A DNA stretch of 33,562 bases from Bacillota bacterium (GTDB lineage Bacteria; Bacillota; Sulfobacillia; JAJZYS01; JAJZLH01). Location of the stretch: the NCBI GenBank assembly GCA_021827745.1, contig JAKAUI010000045.1:1-33562 (forward strand), written 5' to 3'. Of this stretch, positions 25,614 through 33,562 are shown piece after piece (the stretch's first letter is position 1; each line of letters begins with the position of its first letter). Position numbers and translations under genes: made by a program. Below the pieces are notes generated by a model. That model saw only the letters and a program-made list of their open reading frames with translations, had not been told where the DNA came from and did no database searches.

Positions 25614-27014
25614 CTAGCCGACCGACCCTTCCATCTCCATCTTGATCAGGCGGTTCATCTCGACCGCGTACTCCATCGGCAGCTCCTTGGTGAAAGGCTC
25701 GATGAAGCCCATCACGATCATGCGGGTGGCCTCTTCTTCGGTCAGCCCGCGACTCATCAGGTAGAACAGCTGGTCCTCGGAGACCTTGGACACCGTCGCC
25801 TCGTGCTCCATGGTGACGCGGCTGTCCATCACCTCGTTGTAGGGCAGGGTCTCAGAGGTGGATTCGGGGTCAAAGATCAGGGTGTCGCAGTTGACCTTGG
25901 ACTTGGAGCCATAGACATCTTCGCCGAAGTGGACCAGCCCGCGGTAGGTGGTCTTGCCGCCGCCCTTGGAGATCGACTTCGAGATGATGGTCGAGGTGGT
26001 GTTGGGGGCGAGATGCATCACCTTGGCGCCGGCGTCCTGGTGCTGGCCCTTTCCGGCCACGGCGATGGACAGGACGTGTGCCTTCGCTCCCTCGCCGACC
26101 ATGAACACAGACGGGTACTTCATGGTCAGGCGCGATCCGATGTTGCCGTCCACCCACTCCATGGTGGCGTTCTCGTGGGCCACGGCCCGCTTGGTCACCA
26201 GGTTGTAGATGTTGTTGGACCAGTTCTGAATCGTGGTGTAGCGGAAGCGTGCGCCCTTCTTGACGATGATCTCGACCACCGCCGAGTGCAGCGAGTCGGT
26301 GGAGTAGATCGGCGCCGTGCAGCCCTCCACGTAGTGGGCGAAGCTGTCGTCCTCGCAGATGATCAGCGTGCGCTCGAACTGACCCATATTCTCGACGTTG
26401 ATCCGGAAGTAGGCCTGCAGCGGTACGTCGCTCTTCACGCCCTTCGGGACGTAGATGAACGACCCGCCCGACCACACAGCCGAGTTCAGGGCGGCGAACT
26501 TGTTGTCCTCGGGCGGCACCACGGTGGCGAAGTACTCCCTAAACAGGTCTTCGTGCTCCCTGAGGGCGCTGTCCGTGTCCAGGAAGATGATGCCCTGGTC
26601 GGTCAGTTCCTTCTTCAGGCTGTGGTAGACCACCTCAGACTCGTACTGGGCACTGACCCCGGCCAAAAACTTGCGCTCGGCCTGCGGGATGCCCAGCTTC
26701 TCGAAGGTGTCCTTGATCGACTCCGGAACGTCGTCCCAGGTCTTGCCCTGGCGCTCGGTCGGCTTCACGTAGTAGGTGATGGAGTCAAAGTCCAGTTGGC
26801 TGAGGTCTCCGCCCCAGTTCGGCATCCCCTTCTTCAGGAAGATGTCGAGCGAGCGCAGGCGGAAGTCGAGCATCCACTTCGGCTCGTGCTTGATCTCGGA
26901 GATGGCGCGGACCACGTCTTGGTTCAGTCCCTTGCCCGAACTGAACACGGACACGTCTTGGTCGTGGAAGCCGTACTGGTATTCCTCGACGCTGTGCGAC
27001 TGGCGTGTCGCCAT
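25614..27014 (-). CDS. sufB: Fe-S cluster assembly scaffold protein SufB
   Basis: [107 protein letters not shown]. Start ATG 27014. Confidence 0.97.
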   Translation of the reverse strand: MATRQSHSVEEYQYGFHDQDVSVFSSGKGLNQDVVRAISEIKHEPKWMLDFRLRSLDIFLKKGMPNWGGDLSQLDFDSITYYVKPTERQGKTWDDVPESIKDTFEKLGIPQAERKFLAGVSAQYESEVVYHSLKKELTDQGIIFLDTDSALREHEDLFREYFATVVPPEDNKFAALNSAVWSGGSFIYVPKGVKSDVPLQAYFRINVENMGQFERTLIICEDDSFAHYVEGCTAPIYSTDSLHSAVVEIIVKKGARFRYTTIQNWSNNIYNLVTKRAVAHENATMEWVDGNIGSRLTMKYPSVFMVGEGAKAHVLSIAVAGKGQHQDAGAKVMHLAPNTTSTIISKSISKGGGKTTYRGLVHFGEDVYGSKSKVNCDTLIFDPESTSETLPYNEVMDSRVTMEHEATVSKVSEDQLFYLMSRGLTEEEATRMIVMGFIEPFTKELPMEYAVEMNRLIKMEMEGSVG

Positions 27015-27015
27015 C

Positions 27016-27453
27016 TCAGATTCCTCCTTCGTAGCGGCTGATGCCCTTTTGCAGTGCGTGGAAGGGAAGAGCGGCGCATTTGACCCGCATCGGGAACTGG
27101 GCCACTCCGGCAAACGCCACCAGATCCTGAAGGTCGTCGGTCGGCGCCTTCTGGCCGCTGACCATCGCCGTGTAGCTCTCGGTCAGCTCCTTGACCTGGG
27201 CCAGCGTGCGTCCAACCAGCATCTCGCTCATGATCGAGGCGGCCGCCATCGAGATCGAACAGCCCACCCCGTCGAATTTCGCCGCCTCGACCAGGCCTCC
27301 TGGCCCCAGTCGCACCTGGACGACCACCTCGTCGCCGCAGGTCGGATTGTCGAGGCCGGCCTGCAGCGTGACCGGGCCGTCCAGCGGCCCCTTGTGCTGC
27401 GGGTGGCGGGCGTGCTCCAAGATGATCTCCCGATAGAGGTCAGCGAGCGACAT
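27016..27453 (-). CDS. sufU: SufU family Fe-S cluster assembly protein
   Basis: [71 protein letters not shown]. Confidence 0.96.
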   Translation of the reverse strand: MSLADLYREIILEHARHPQHKGPLDGPVTLQAGLDNPTCGDEVVVQVRLGPGGLVEAAKFDGVGCSISMAAASIMSEMLVGRTLAQVKELTESYTAMVSGQKAPTDDLQDLVAFAGVAQFPMRVKCAALPFHALQKGISRYEGGI

Positions 27454-28666
27454 GGTGAAAGAACTCCATGGTCGAGAGCACGCCGGCGGTGAGCTTGTCG
27501 ACGTCCTGCTCGGTGTTGTAGGCGTAGAAGCTGGCCCGTGCCGTCGCGGCCACCCCCAGTTGTCTCATCAGCGGCTGACAGCAGTGGTGTCCGGCCCTGA
27601 CACAGATGCCCTGCTGGTCGAGGGCGGTGGCAACGTCATGCGCATGCACGCCGTCTAGGTTGAATGATACCACGCCCATCCGATCCCCTCTGGGCCCGTA
27701 GACATGGACGCCCGGCACCTCACGCAGGCGGCTGGCCGCCAGTTCCCCGAGCCGGCGGTCGTGCGCCATCACCTGGGCCATATCGAGGCCAGAAAGGTAG
27801 TCGCAGGCCACCCCCAGCCCAATCGCCTGGGCGATCGGCGGCGTGCCGCCCTCGAACTTCTGGGGCGCGTCCTTGTAGGTGGACACTTCGGGATCCACAT
27901 GGCTGATCATCTCGCCGCCGAAGTGGAAGGGAGCCATCGCCGCCAGGATCTGGCGCTTGCCATACAGCACTCCGATGCCGGTCGGCCCCATCATTTTGTG
28001 GCCGGAGAAGGCCACAAAGTCGGCATCCATGGCGTGCACATCGATCGGCAGATGGGGGACGCTCTGGGCGCCGTCGATCAGGACAACCGCCCCCACCCGA
28101 TGCGCCGCCTCGGAAATGCGGGCCACCTCAAGCGGCAGGTTGCCGAGCACATTCGACACCTGGGCCAAGGCTACGATCCTGGTACGCTGGCTGATCGCCC
28201 CGAGCACAGAGTCGACGGACACGGTCTTGTCTTCTGAAAGCGGCACAAACCTGAGCTCGGCACCGGTGGCCCGGGCCGCCTCCTGCCAGGGCACCAGGTT
28301 CGAGTGGTGCTCGGCCTCGCTGGTCAGGATCTCGTCGCCAGGCTTGAGCTCGGCCCTGGCCCAGGCCCAGGCCACCATATTGATCGACTCGGTGGTGCCG
28401 CGGGTGAAGACCACCTCGTCCGGGTCGGCGTGGATGAACCGAGCCACCTTCTCCCGGGCCGCTTCGAAGGCGGCGGTGGCACGGGCCGCCAGGCTGTACA
28501 CGCCGCGATAGACATTGGCGTTGTCGTAGCGGTAGTAGTGCGCAAGCGCCGCCAGCACCACCTCGGGCTTCTGGGCCGTAGCGGCCGAGTCGAGGTAGGT
28601 CAGCTCAGCGCCCTCGGGGCCGACCAGCAGCGGGAAGTCCTGGCGCCGATCGATCCGGCCGCTCAT
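27440..28666 (-). CDS. sufS: Cysteine desulfurase SufS
   Basis: YLDSAATAQKPEVVLAALAHYYRYDNANVYRGVYSLAARAT, VFTRGTTESINMVAWAW, DFVAFSGHKMMGPTGIGVLYGKR. Start ATG 28666. Confidence 0.97.
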   Translation of the reverse strand: MSGRIDRRQDFPLLVGPEGAELTYLDSAATAQKPEVVLAALAHYYRYDNANVYRGVYSLAARATAAFEAAREKVARFIHADPDEVVFTRGTTESINMVAWAWARAELKPGDEILTSEAEHHSNLVPWQEAARATGAELRFVPLSEDKTVSVDSVLGAISQRTRIVALAQVSNVLGNLPLEVARISEAAHRVGAVVLIDGAQSVPHLPIDVHAMDADFVAFSGHKMMGPTGIGVLYGKRQILAAMAPFHFGGEMISHVDPEVSTYKDAPQKFEGGTPPIAQAIGLGVACDYLSGLDMAQVMAHDRRLGELAASRLREVPGVHVYGPRGDRMGVVSFNLDGVHAHDVATALDQQGICVRAGHHCCQPLMRQLGVAATARASFYAYNTEQDVDKLTAGVLSTMEFFHHVAR

Positions 28667-29919
28667 CGGGCGATCGTCTCCTTGGCCAGCTCGGCGATCT
28701 GATCGCGGATCTGGGCCAGCGGGATGCGGTCCAAGATGGTGGCCAAAAACCCGGTCACCAAGAGCAGCAGGGCGTCCTTTTGGCGAATGCCGCGGCTCAT
28801 CAGGTAGTAGAGCTGCTCTGGGTTCACCTGTCCGGCGGCAGCGGCATGGCCGGCCTTTTGCACGTCGTCGTCGTAGATCCACAGCGCCGGGATCAGGTCG
28901 ACGCGGCAGGAGTCGCTCAGCATCAGGGTCTTTTCCTTCTGCCAGCTGGCGCATCCGTGGGCGCCCTTGCGAATTTCGGTGAAGCCGGTGTAGGCGGCCT
29001 TCGCCTCATCCGTCATCACGCCCTTGGAATCGATGTCGGACGTGGTGTGAGATGCGAGGTGGTTCATCTTGGTCTGAAAGTCCAGGATCTGATGACCAGC
29101 GCCCAAGAACACGGCGTAGCTCTCGGCACTGGCTCCCTCGCCCTCGAGCAGGGTCTGGTTGGTCGTGACCACCCGGCCGCCGCCGGCCTGGACCACGATC
29201 CACTCGATGCGGGCGTCGCGGTCGAGATGGGCGAGGCGGGGCTGAAAGGCGCGCACCTGGCTGGCAAGCTTTTGCACGACGGCATAGCGCAAGAAGGCTC
29301 CTTCACCCAGGTAGGCCTCAACGGCTGAGTTGACGCCGATCGGGCTCTCGTCGATCGACAGCTCGGTGTGGACGAGCGTGGCCCGAGCGCCCCGCTCTAA
29401 GACGACCAGTGTGTGCGGGTAGGCGTCCTGGCCGCCAAGGGCGGATACCATCTCCACAGGCAGATCAATCTCGACGCCCGCCGGCACATAGAGCAGGTGC
29501 CCGCCCTGGAGGTAGGTGCGGTGCAGGGCCGCCAGGAGGTGGTCGGGTGCGAGCGGGCGGGTGAGCAGGTAGGGCTCGACGATCTCAGGGTGTTCGGCGA
29601 CGGCGCGCTCAAGCGACATCAAGAGCACCCCTTGCGTGCGGAGCGCCTGGTCGATGTGGGCGTCTTGCTCCCAGCCGTTGACGGTGACCAGACTGGCGCC
29701 CGCCTTGCTGTCGCGGGAGAGCGGCGTCCCTTCGGTCGGAGCGGTGCCGGGCAGGACCTTCTCCAGACCCCAGCGCTCGATGATCGTCTTCTCCAGTTTG
29801 GGCAGGGCCAGGTCCGAGGCGGCCTGCCAGGCGTCCGCGCGCCGGCCGACCAGCCAGGCAGGCTCGCCCCGCTTGCGGCAGGCTTCCACATAGGCGTTAT
29901 GGACCAGGGTTTGCGCCAT
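28663..29919 (-). CDS. sufD: Fe-S cluster assembly protein SufD
   Basis: HLLYVPAGVEIDLPVEMVSAL, QTKMNHLASHTTSDIDSKGVMTDEAKAAYTG, LYYLMSRGIRQKDALLLLVTGFL. Confidence 0.96.
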   Translation of the reverse strand: MAQTLVHNAYVEACRKRGEPAWLVGRRADAWQAASDLALPKLEKTIIERWGLEKVLPGTAPTEGTPLSRDSKAGASLVTVNGWEQDAHIDQALRTQGVLLMSLERAVAEHPEIVEPYLLTRPLAPDHLLAALHRTYLQGGHLLYVPAGVEIDLPVEMVSALGGQDAYPHTLVVLERGARATLVHTELSIDESPIGVNSAVEAYLGEGAFLRYAVVQKLASQVRAFQPRLAHLDRDARIEWIVVQAGGGRVVTTNQTLLEGEGASAESYAVFLGAGHQILDFQTKMNHLASHTTSDIDSKGVMTDEAKAAYTGFTEIRKGAHGCASWQKEKTLMLSDSCRVDLIPALWIYDDDVQKAGHAAAAGQVNPEQLYYLMSRGIRQKDALLLLVTGFLATILDRIPLAQIRDQIAELAKETIAR

Positions 29920-29931
29920 CGGCTCTTCCCC

Positions 29932-30702
29932 CTACTCGGCGAGGGCCGGGTCGGCCTCTGTCTTGATCCAGTCGTAGCCGCGGGCCTCCAGCTCATCAGC
30001 CAGCTCCGGCCCGCCGGAAACGGCGACCTTGCCGCCGAGCAGGATGTGGACGAAGTGCGGCCGCACATAGCGTAGGATGCGCTCGTAGTGGGTGATGATC
30101 ATCACCCCCATGTTCTCGCTGAGCAGGGTGTTCACGCCGTTTGCCACGATCTTCACCGCATCGATGTCGAGCCCGGAATCGATCTCGTCGAGCACCGCCA
30201 GTCGGGGTGCCAGCACGGCCATCTGCAGAATCTCGTTGCGCTTTTTCTCGCCGCCGGAGAAGCCCTCGTTCAGGTAGCGCTGGGCGAAGTTCGGCTCGAT
30301 GTCGAGCAGCTTCATCTTCTCGGTCAAGAGCTTGTGAAACTCTAAGACCGGCATCGGATGCTCCGGGTGCAGGCTCATCACGGCCGTCCTCAGGAAGTTT
30401 CCGGTCGTTACGCCGGACAGCTCCTGCGGATACTGCATGGCCAAAAACAGGCCCAGGCGGGCTCGCTGATCGGGCTTCATGCCGACGATGTTCTGGCCGT
30501 CGATCAAGATCTCGCCCTCGGTGACCTGGTAGCGCGGGTGGCCCATCAAGGTCGACGCCAGCGTGCTCTTTCCGGTGCCGTTCGGGCCCATGATGGCGTG
30601 CACCTCGCCACCCTTGATCGCCAGGTTCACCCCGCTCAGAATTTCCTTGTCGTCGATCGATACGTGCAGGTTCCGAATCTCGAGGCTGGGTCGCACCGGC
30701 AT
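29932..30702 (-). CDS. sufC: Fe-S cluster assembly ATPase SufC
   Basis: EIRNLHVSIDDKEILSGVNLAIKGGEVHAIMGPNGTGKSTLASTLMGHPRYQVTEGEI, GFSGGEKKRNEILQMAVLAPRLAVLDEIDSGLDIDA. Confidence 0.98.
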   Translation of the reverse strand: MPVRPSLEIRNLHVSIDDKEILSGVNLAIKGGEVHAIMGPNGTGKSTLASTLMGHPRYQVTEGEILIDGQNIVGMKPDQRARLGLFLAMQYPQELSGVTTGNFLRTAVMSLHPEHPMPVLEFHKLLTEKMKLLDIEPNFAQRYLNEGFSGGEKKRNEILQMAVLAPRLAVLDEIDSGLDIDAVKIVANGVNTLLSENMGVMIITHYERILRYVRPHFVHILLGGKVAVSGGPELADELEARGYDWIKTEADPALAE

Positions 30703-30725
30703 GGCCCCCCTAAGATCATGAGATC

Positions 30726-30750
30726 AATCATGAGTGACTCACTCAGGATT
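30726..30750. promoter_or_regulatory. 25-bp near-perfect palindrome, putative operator of the suf operon
   Basis: AATCATGAGTGA-C-TCACTCAGGATT with a single mismatched symmetric pair, lying just downstream of the predicted suf transcription start. Confidence 0.75.
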
Positions 30751-30758
30751 CCATGGGG

Positions 30759-30787
30759 AGTATAGGCGCACGATCCATGGTTGTCAA
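30759..30787 (-). promoter_or_regulatory. sigmaA-type promoter of the suf operon
   Basis: Minus strand TTGACA (30787-30782), exactly 17 nt, TATACT (30764-30759). Confidence 0.8.
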
Positions 30788-30803
30788 AGCAATCTGTGCA
30801 TCG

Positions 30804-30842
30804 CCAGCGGGTCAGCGCTGGTCCGCCCCGCCAGGCGGGGCG
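30804..30842 (-). terminator. Tandem GC-rich hairpins downstream of kbl (terminator-like, no U-tract)
   Basis: CGCCCCGCC-A-GGCGGGGCG (30824-30842) and CCAGCG-GGTCAG-CGCTGG (30804-30821), between the kbl stop and the suf promoter. Confidence 0.6.
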
Positions 30843-30862
30843 ACGGTTCCAAGGCCTTCAGA

Positions 30863-32041
30863 CTAGCGGATCAGTCCCATCTGGCGGCCGACCTTGGCAA
30901 AGGCTGCGCTGGCCTCATCCAGGTCGGCGATGGTGTGCCCGGCAGTGACGATCGTACGCAGCCGCCCCTTGTCCTTGGCCACGGTCGGATAGGCGATGCC
31001 CTGGGCAAAGACACCCTCTGCCATCAGGCGGTCCGACATCTCCATGGCGCGGCTTCCCTCGCCGACCATCACCGGTGTGATCGGGGTCTCGGAGTGGCCG
31101 CAGTCAAAGCCCAGCGCCTGCAGTTTGCCCTTGAAGTGGGCCGTGTTGGACCAAAGCCGCTGGTGGCGCTCGGGCTCTGTCTCCATGATCTCAAGCGCCT
31201 TCAGGCAGGCCATGGTCACGGCCGGAGGATGCGAGGTCGAGAACAGGAAGGGCCGGCCCCGGTGCACCAGCCAGTCGATCAGGTTCTGGCTGCTCGCCAC
31301 ATATCCGCCCAGCACGCCGACCGCCTTGGAGAGCGTGCCGACCTGGATGTCGACCTGGCCGTCGAGATGAAAGTGGTGGACCGACCCGCGGCCGCTCTCG
31401 CCGAGCACGCCGGAGGCGTGGGCGTCGTCCACGTAGCTGATGGCGTCATAGCGCCGGCAGAGGGCCACGATCTCGGGCAGAGGGGCGATGTCTCCGTCCA
31501 TCGAGAACACGCCGTCTGTGACCACCAGCCGGCGGCGGGCCGACCCTGCCTGCTTCAGCTTCGTCTCCAGGTCCCCCATGTCGCGGTGGCGGTAGCGGAC
31601 GATGGCCGCCTTGGACAGCCGGGCTCCATCGATGATCGAGGCGTGATTCAGTTCGTCGGAGATGATCACGTCGCCCTCGCCGACGATCGCCGGCACCACG
31701 CCCGAGTTGCAGGTGAACCCGGACTGAAAGACGATGGCGGCCGCCGTGTGCTTGAAGCGGGCCAGGCGTTGCTCCAGCTCCTGGTGGATGGTCATGGTGC
31801 CGATGATCGTCCGCACCGCCGCCGTGCCGGCCCCCCACGTGCGCACGCCATCGATCGCCGCCTCCTTGAGGCGGGGGTCGTTGGCCAGTCCCAGATAGTC
31901 GTTGGAGGACAGGTTCACGACCGGTCGACCGTCGATCACAGCCCTGGCCCCCTGCGGCCCGGAGAGCACCCGGTTTTTCCGAAACAGCCCGTCTTTCTTC
32001 AGCTGGTCGATCTCCTGGTTCAAAAAGTCCAACCCTGCCAC
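30863..32041 (-). CDS. kbl: Glycine C-acetyltransferase (2-amino-3-ketobutyrate CoA ligase)
   Basis: [75 protein letters not shown]; adjacent to tdh. Confidence 0.94.
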   Translation of the reverse strand: MAGLDFLNQEIDQLKKDGLFRKNRVLSGPQGARAVIDGRPVVNLSSNDYLGLANDPRLKEAAIDGVRTWGAGTAAVRTIIGTMTIHQELEQRLARFKHTAAAIVFQSGFTCNSGVVPAIVGEGDVIISDELNHASIIDGARLSKAAIVRYRHRDMGDLETKLKQAGSARRRLVVTDGVFSMDGDIAPLPEIVALCRRYDAISYVDDAHASGVLGESGRGSVHHFHLDGQVDIQVGTLSKAVGVLGGYVASSQNLIDWLVHRGRPFLFSTSHPPAVTMACLKALEIMETEPERHQRLWSNTAHFKGKLQALGFDCGHSETPITPVMVGEGSRAMEMSDRLMAEGVFAQGIAYPTVAKDKGRLRTIVTAGHTIADLDEASAAFAKVGRQMGLIR

Positions 32042-32043
32042 GC

Positions 32044-33096
32044 CTAGACACCTCCTGGGAACAGTACGATCTTGGCTGCCTCGCCTCGTTCCAAAAGACC
32101 CATCGCCTGGTCCACCTCGCCAAGCGGCAGCCGGTGGGTGATCAGCGGGGTCAGGTCGAGCCGCCCTGAGGCCTGCAGGGCCTGTCCTCGATACCAGGTC
32201 TCGAACATCCTGCGGCCGGTGATGCCGAGCAGCGTGATGCCCTTCATGATCACCCGGCTTCCCATGTCGATCCGGATCGGGGCCGACGGCAGCCCGAGCA
32301 GGGCCACCGTGGCGCCGTTGGCACAGGCGGCCAGCGCTTGGTCGAGCGCCTTACCCGAACCGGACATCTCCAGCACGACGTCGACGCCGCGCCCGCCGGT
32401 CAGGCGGCGCAGGGCATCTGTGGTGTCCTCGCGACTGGCGTCGACCACGTGGTCAGCGCCCATCTTCAGCGCCATCTGCAGGCGATAGGTGGAGAGATCC
32501 ACGGCCACCACCTGTTCTGCGCCCGCCTGACGGGCGATTGCAGTCGCCATCAGGCCAATCGGCCCCACCCCGATCACCGCCACCTTGCGGCCGATCAGCG
32601 GGGTGGCGAGCGCCGTGTGCACCGCATTGCCGAAGGGCTCTTGGATGGCGGCCAGCGCCGGGTCGGTGCCCGGGGCGTTGACCCAGGCATTCTTGGCCGG
32701 AATGGCGAGAAAGTCGGCGAAGGCGCCGTCCCGATCCACACCCAGGATCGAGACCTGTTCGCACAGGTGCTCCTGGCCGGTGCGGCAGGGATAGCAAAGG
32801 CCGCAGCTGACGTGGGTTTCGACCGAGACCAGGTCCCCGACCTTGACTCCCTGCGCTCCCGGCCCCAACTCCACCACCTCGCCGGCGCACTCGTGGCCCA
32901 TCACGAGCGGCGGGCGCACCCGGTTCGCTGCCCAGTCGTCCCAGGCGTAGACGTGATGGTCGGTGCCGCAGATCGACGCCGCCAGCACCCGGACCAGCAC
33001 CTGGCCCGGGCCTGGCTCGGGCGTCTTTCGCTCCAAGAGGGTCGCTCCCGCCTTGGCAGCCGTCTTCACAACCGCCTGCATCGTCTTCACTGCCAC
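32044..33096 (-). CDS. tdh: L-threonine 3-dehydrogenase
   Basis: [47 protein letters not shown] zinc alcohol dehydrogenase motifs; adjacent to kbl. Confidence 0.94.
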   Translation of the reverse strand: MAVKTMQAVVKTAAKAGATLLERKTPEPGPGQVLVRVLAASICGTDHHVYAWDDWAANRVRPPLVMGHECAGEVVELGPGAQGVKVGDLVSVETHVSCGLCYPCRTGQEHLCEQVSILGVDRDGAFADFLAIPAKNAWVNAPGTDPALAAIQEPFGNAVHTALATPLIGRKVAVIGVGPIGLMATAIARQAGAEQVVAVDLSTYRLQMALKMGADHVVDASREDTTDALRRLTGGRGVDVVLEMSGSGKALDQALAACANGATVALLGLPSAPIRIDMGSRVIMKGITLLGITGRRMFETWYRGQALQASGRLDLTPLITHRLPLGEVDQAMGLLERGEAAKIVLFPGGV

Positions 33097-33119
33097 CCAC
33101 TCCTTGCGATCAGATCCAC

Positions 33120-33562
33120 TCAGAACTGGCGCTCGCTGTCGATCAGAATGGTGACCGGGCCGATGCCGTCGGACACGACCCGCATCATGGCGCCGAACAC
33201 GCCCTGGGCGACGGGCACCCCCTCGGCCTCCACCTCGGCGGCGAGCAGGCCAAGGAGGGTCAGCGCCCGCTCCCGGCCAGCGGCGCGGTGAAAATCCGGT
33301 CGGTTGCCGTTGCGCACATCGCCGATCAAGGTGAACTGGGGCACGAGCAAGAGTTCCCCGCCCGTCTCCTTCAGGCTGCGGCTCATCTTGCCACGATCAT
33401 CCTCAAAGACGCGCAAATTGCCAATCTTCGCCGCCATGATCGGTGCCGTCTCCAAATCGTCGCCTGCGGCCACGCCGACGAAGGCGATCAGTCCGTCACG
33501 GATCTCGGCCACCCGCGTCCCGTCCACCTCGACCCAGGCCGAGCGCACCCGCTGCACCACCG
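33120..33562 (-). CDS. dtd: D-aminoacyl-tRNA deacylase (5' end beyond the window)
   Basis: VVQRVRSAWVEVDGTRVAEIRDGLIAFVGVAAGD, LLVPQFTLIGDVRNGNRPDFHRAA, GVFGAMMRVVSDGIGPVTILIDS. The usual N-terminal MRA- is missing, so the start likely lies past 33562. Confidence 0.95.
   Translation of the reverse strand, partial: VVQRVRSAWVEVDGTRVAEIRDGLIAFVGVAAGDDLETAPIMAAKIGNLRVFEDDRGKMSRSLKETGGELLLVPQFTLIGDVRNGNRPDFHRAAGRERALTLLGLLAAEVEAEGVPVAQGVFGAMMRVVSDGIGPVTILIDSERQF

Noticed and set aside
25416-27041. 541-aa plus-strand ORF opposite sufB
   Set aside because: Antisense shadow ORF produced by high-GC codon bias; sequence is low-complexity His/Arg/Gly/Val rich and sufB on the other strand is unambiguous.
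30734-32047. 437-aa plus-strand ORF opposite kbl
   Set aside because: Shadow ORF; it starts within the suf regulatory region and crosses the terminator hairpins.
1-33562. CRISPR arrays, insertion sequences, prophage or defence islands
   Set aside because: No spaced direct repeats, transposase, integrase or defence-gene motifs seen; nearly all CDSs are housekeeping or metabolic.

Overview
The window is a compact, high-GC, mostly minus-strand bacterial chromosomal segment whose gene order resembles Firmicutes (alaS-ireB-ruvX-DUF1292-mltG; hisS-aspS followed by a 6S-like RNA; sufCDSUB). I see no phage, transposon, CRISPR or tRNA. Main contents from left to right: a partial DUF554 membrane protein; a small glutaredoxin-like gene with an in-frame UGA at the active site, followed by a zinc-ribbon gene; YitT; SIMPL-domain protein; hotdog thioesterase; phosphoesterase; MBL-like protein; mltG; DUF1292; ruvX; ireB; alaS; mnmA; iscS; an Rrf2 regulator; an AbrB-like protein; rarA; fchA; hutI; ftcD; hutH; ltaE; a 6S-like RNA; aspS; hisS; an M28 peptidase; GNAT; a second Rrf2 regulator; Rieske protein; sufB-sufU-sufS-sufD-sufC; kbl; tdh; and a partial dtd. 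The most exciting observation is at 634-879. An 81-residue glutaredoxin-fold protein can be read through an in-frame TGA (673-675) to give a UxxC redox motif (SPG-U-GSC-H). A plausible bacterial SECIS hairpin follows the UGA directly, so this is a candidate selenoprotein that the ORF track truncates to start at 694. The second most interesting is a 25-bp near-perfect palindrome just downstream of a consensus promoter for the suf operon. Its TGAGTGAG half-site recurs upstream of the Rrf2-iscS-mnmA operon, which suggests a shared Fe-S operator.
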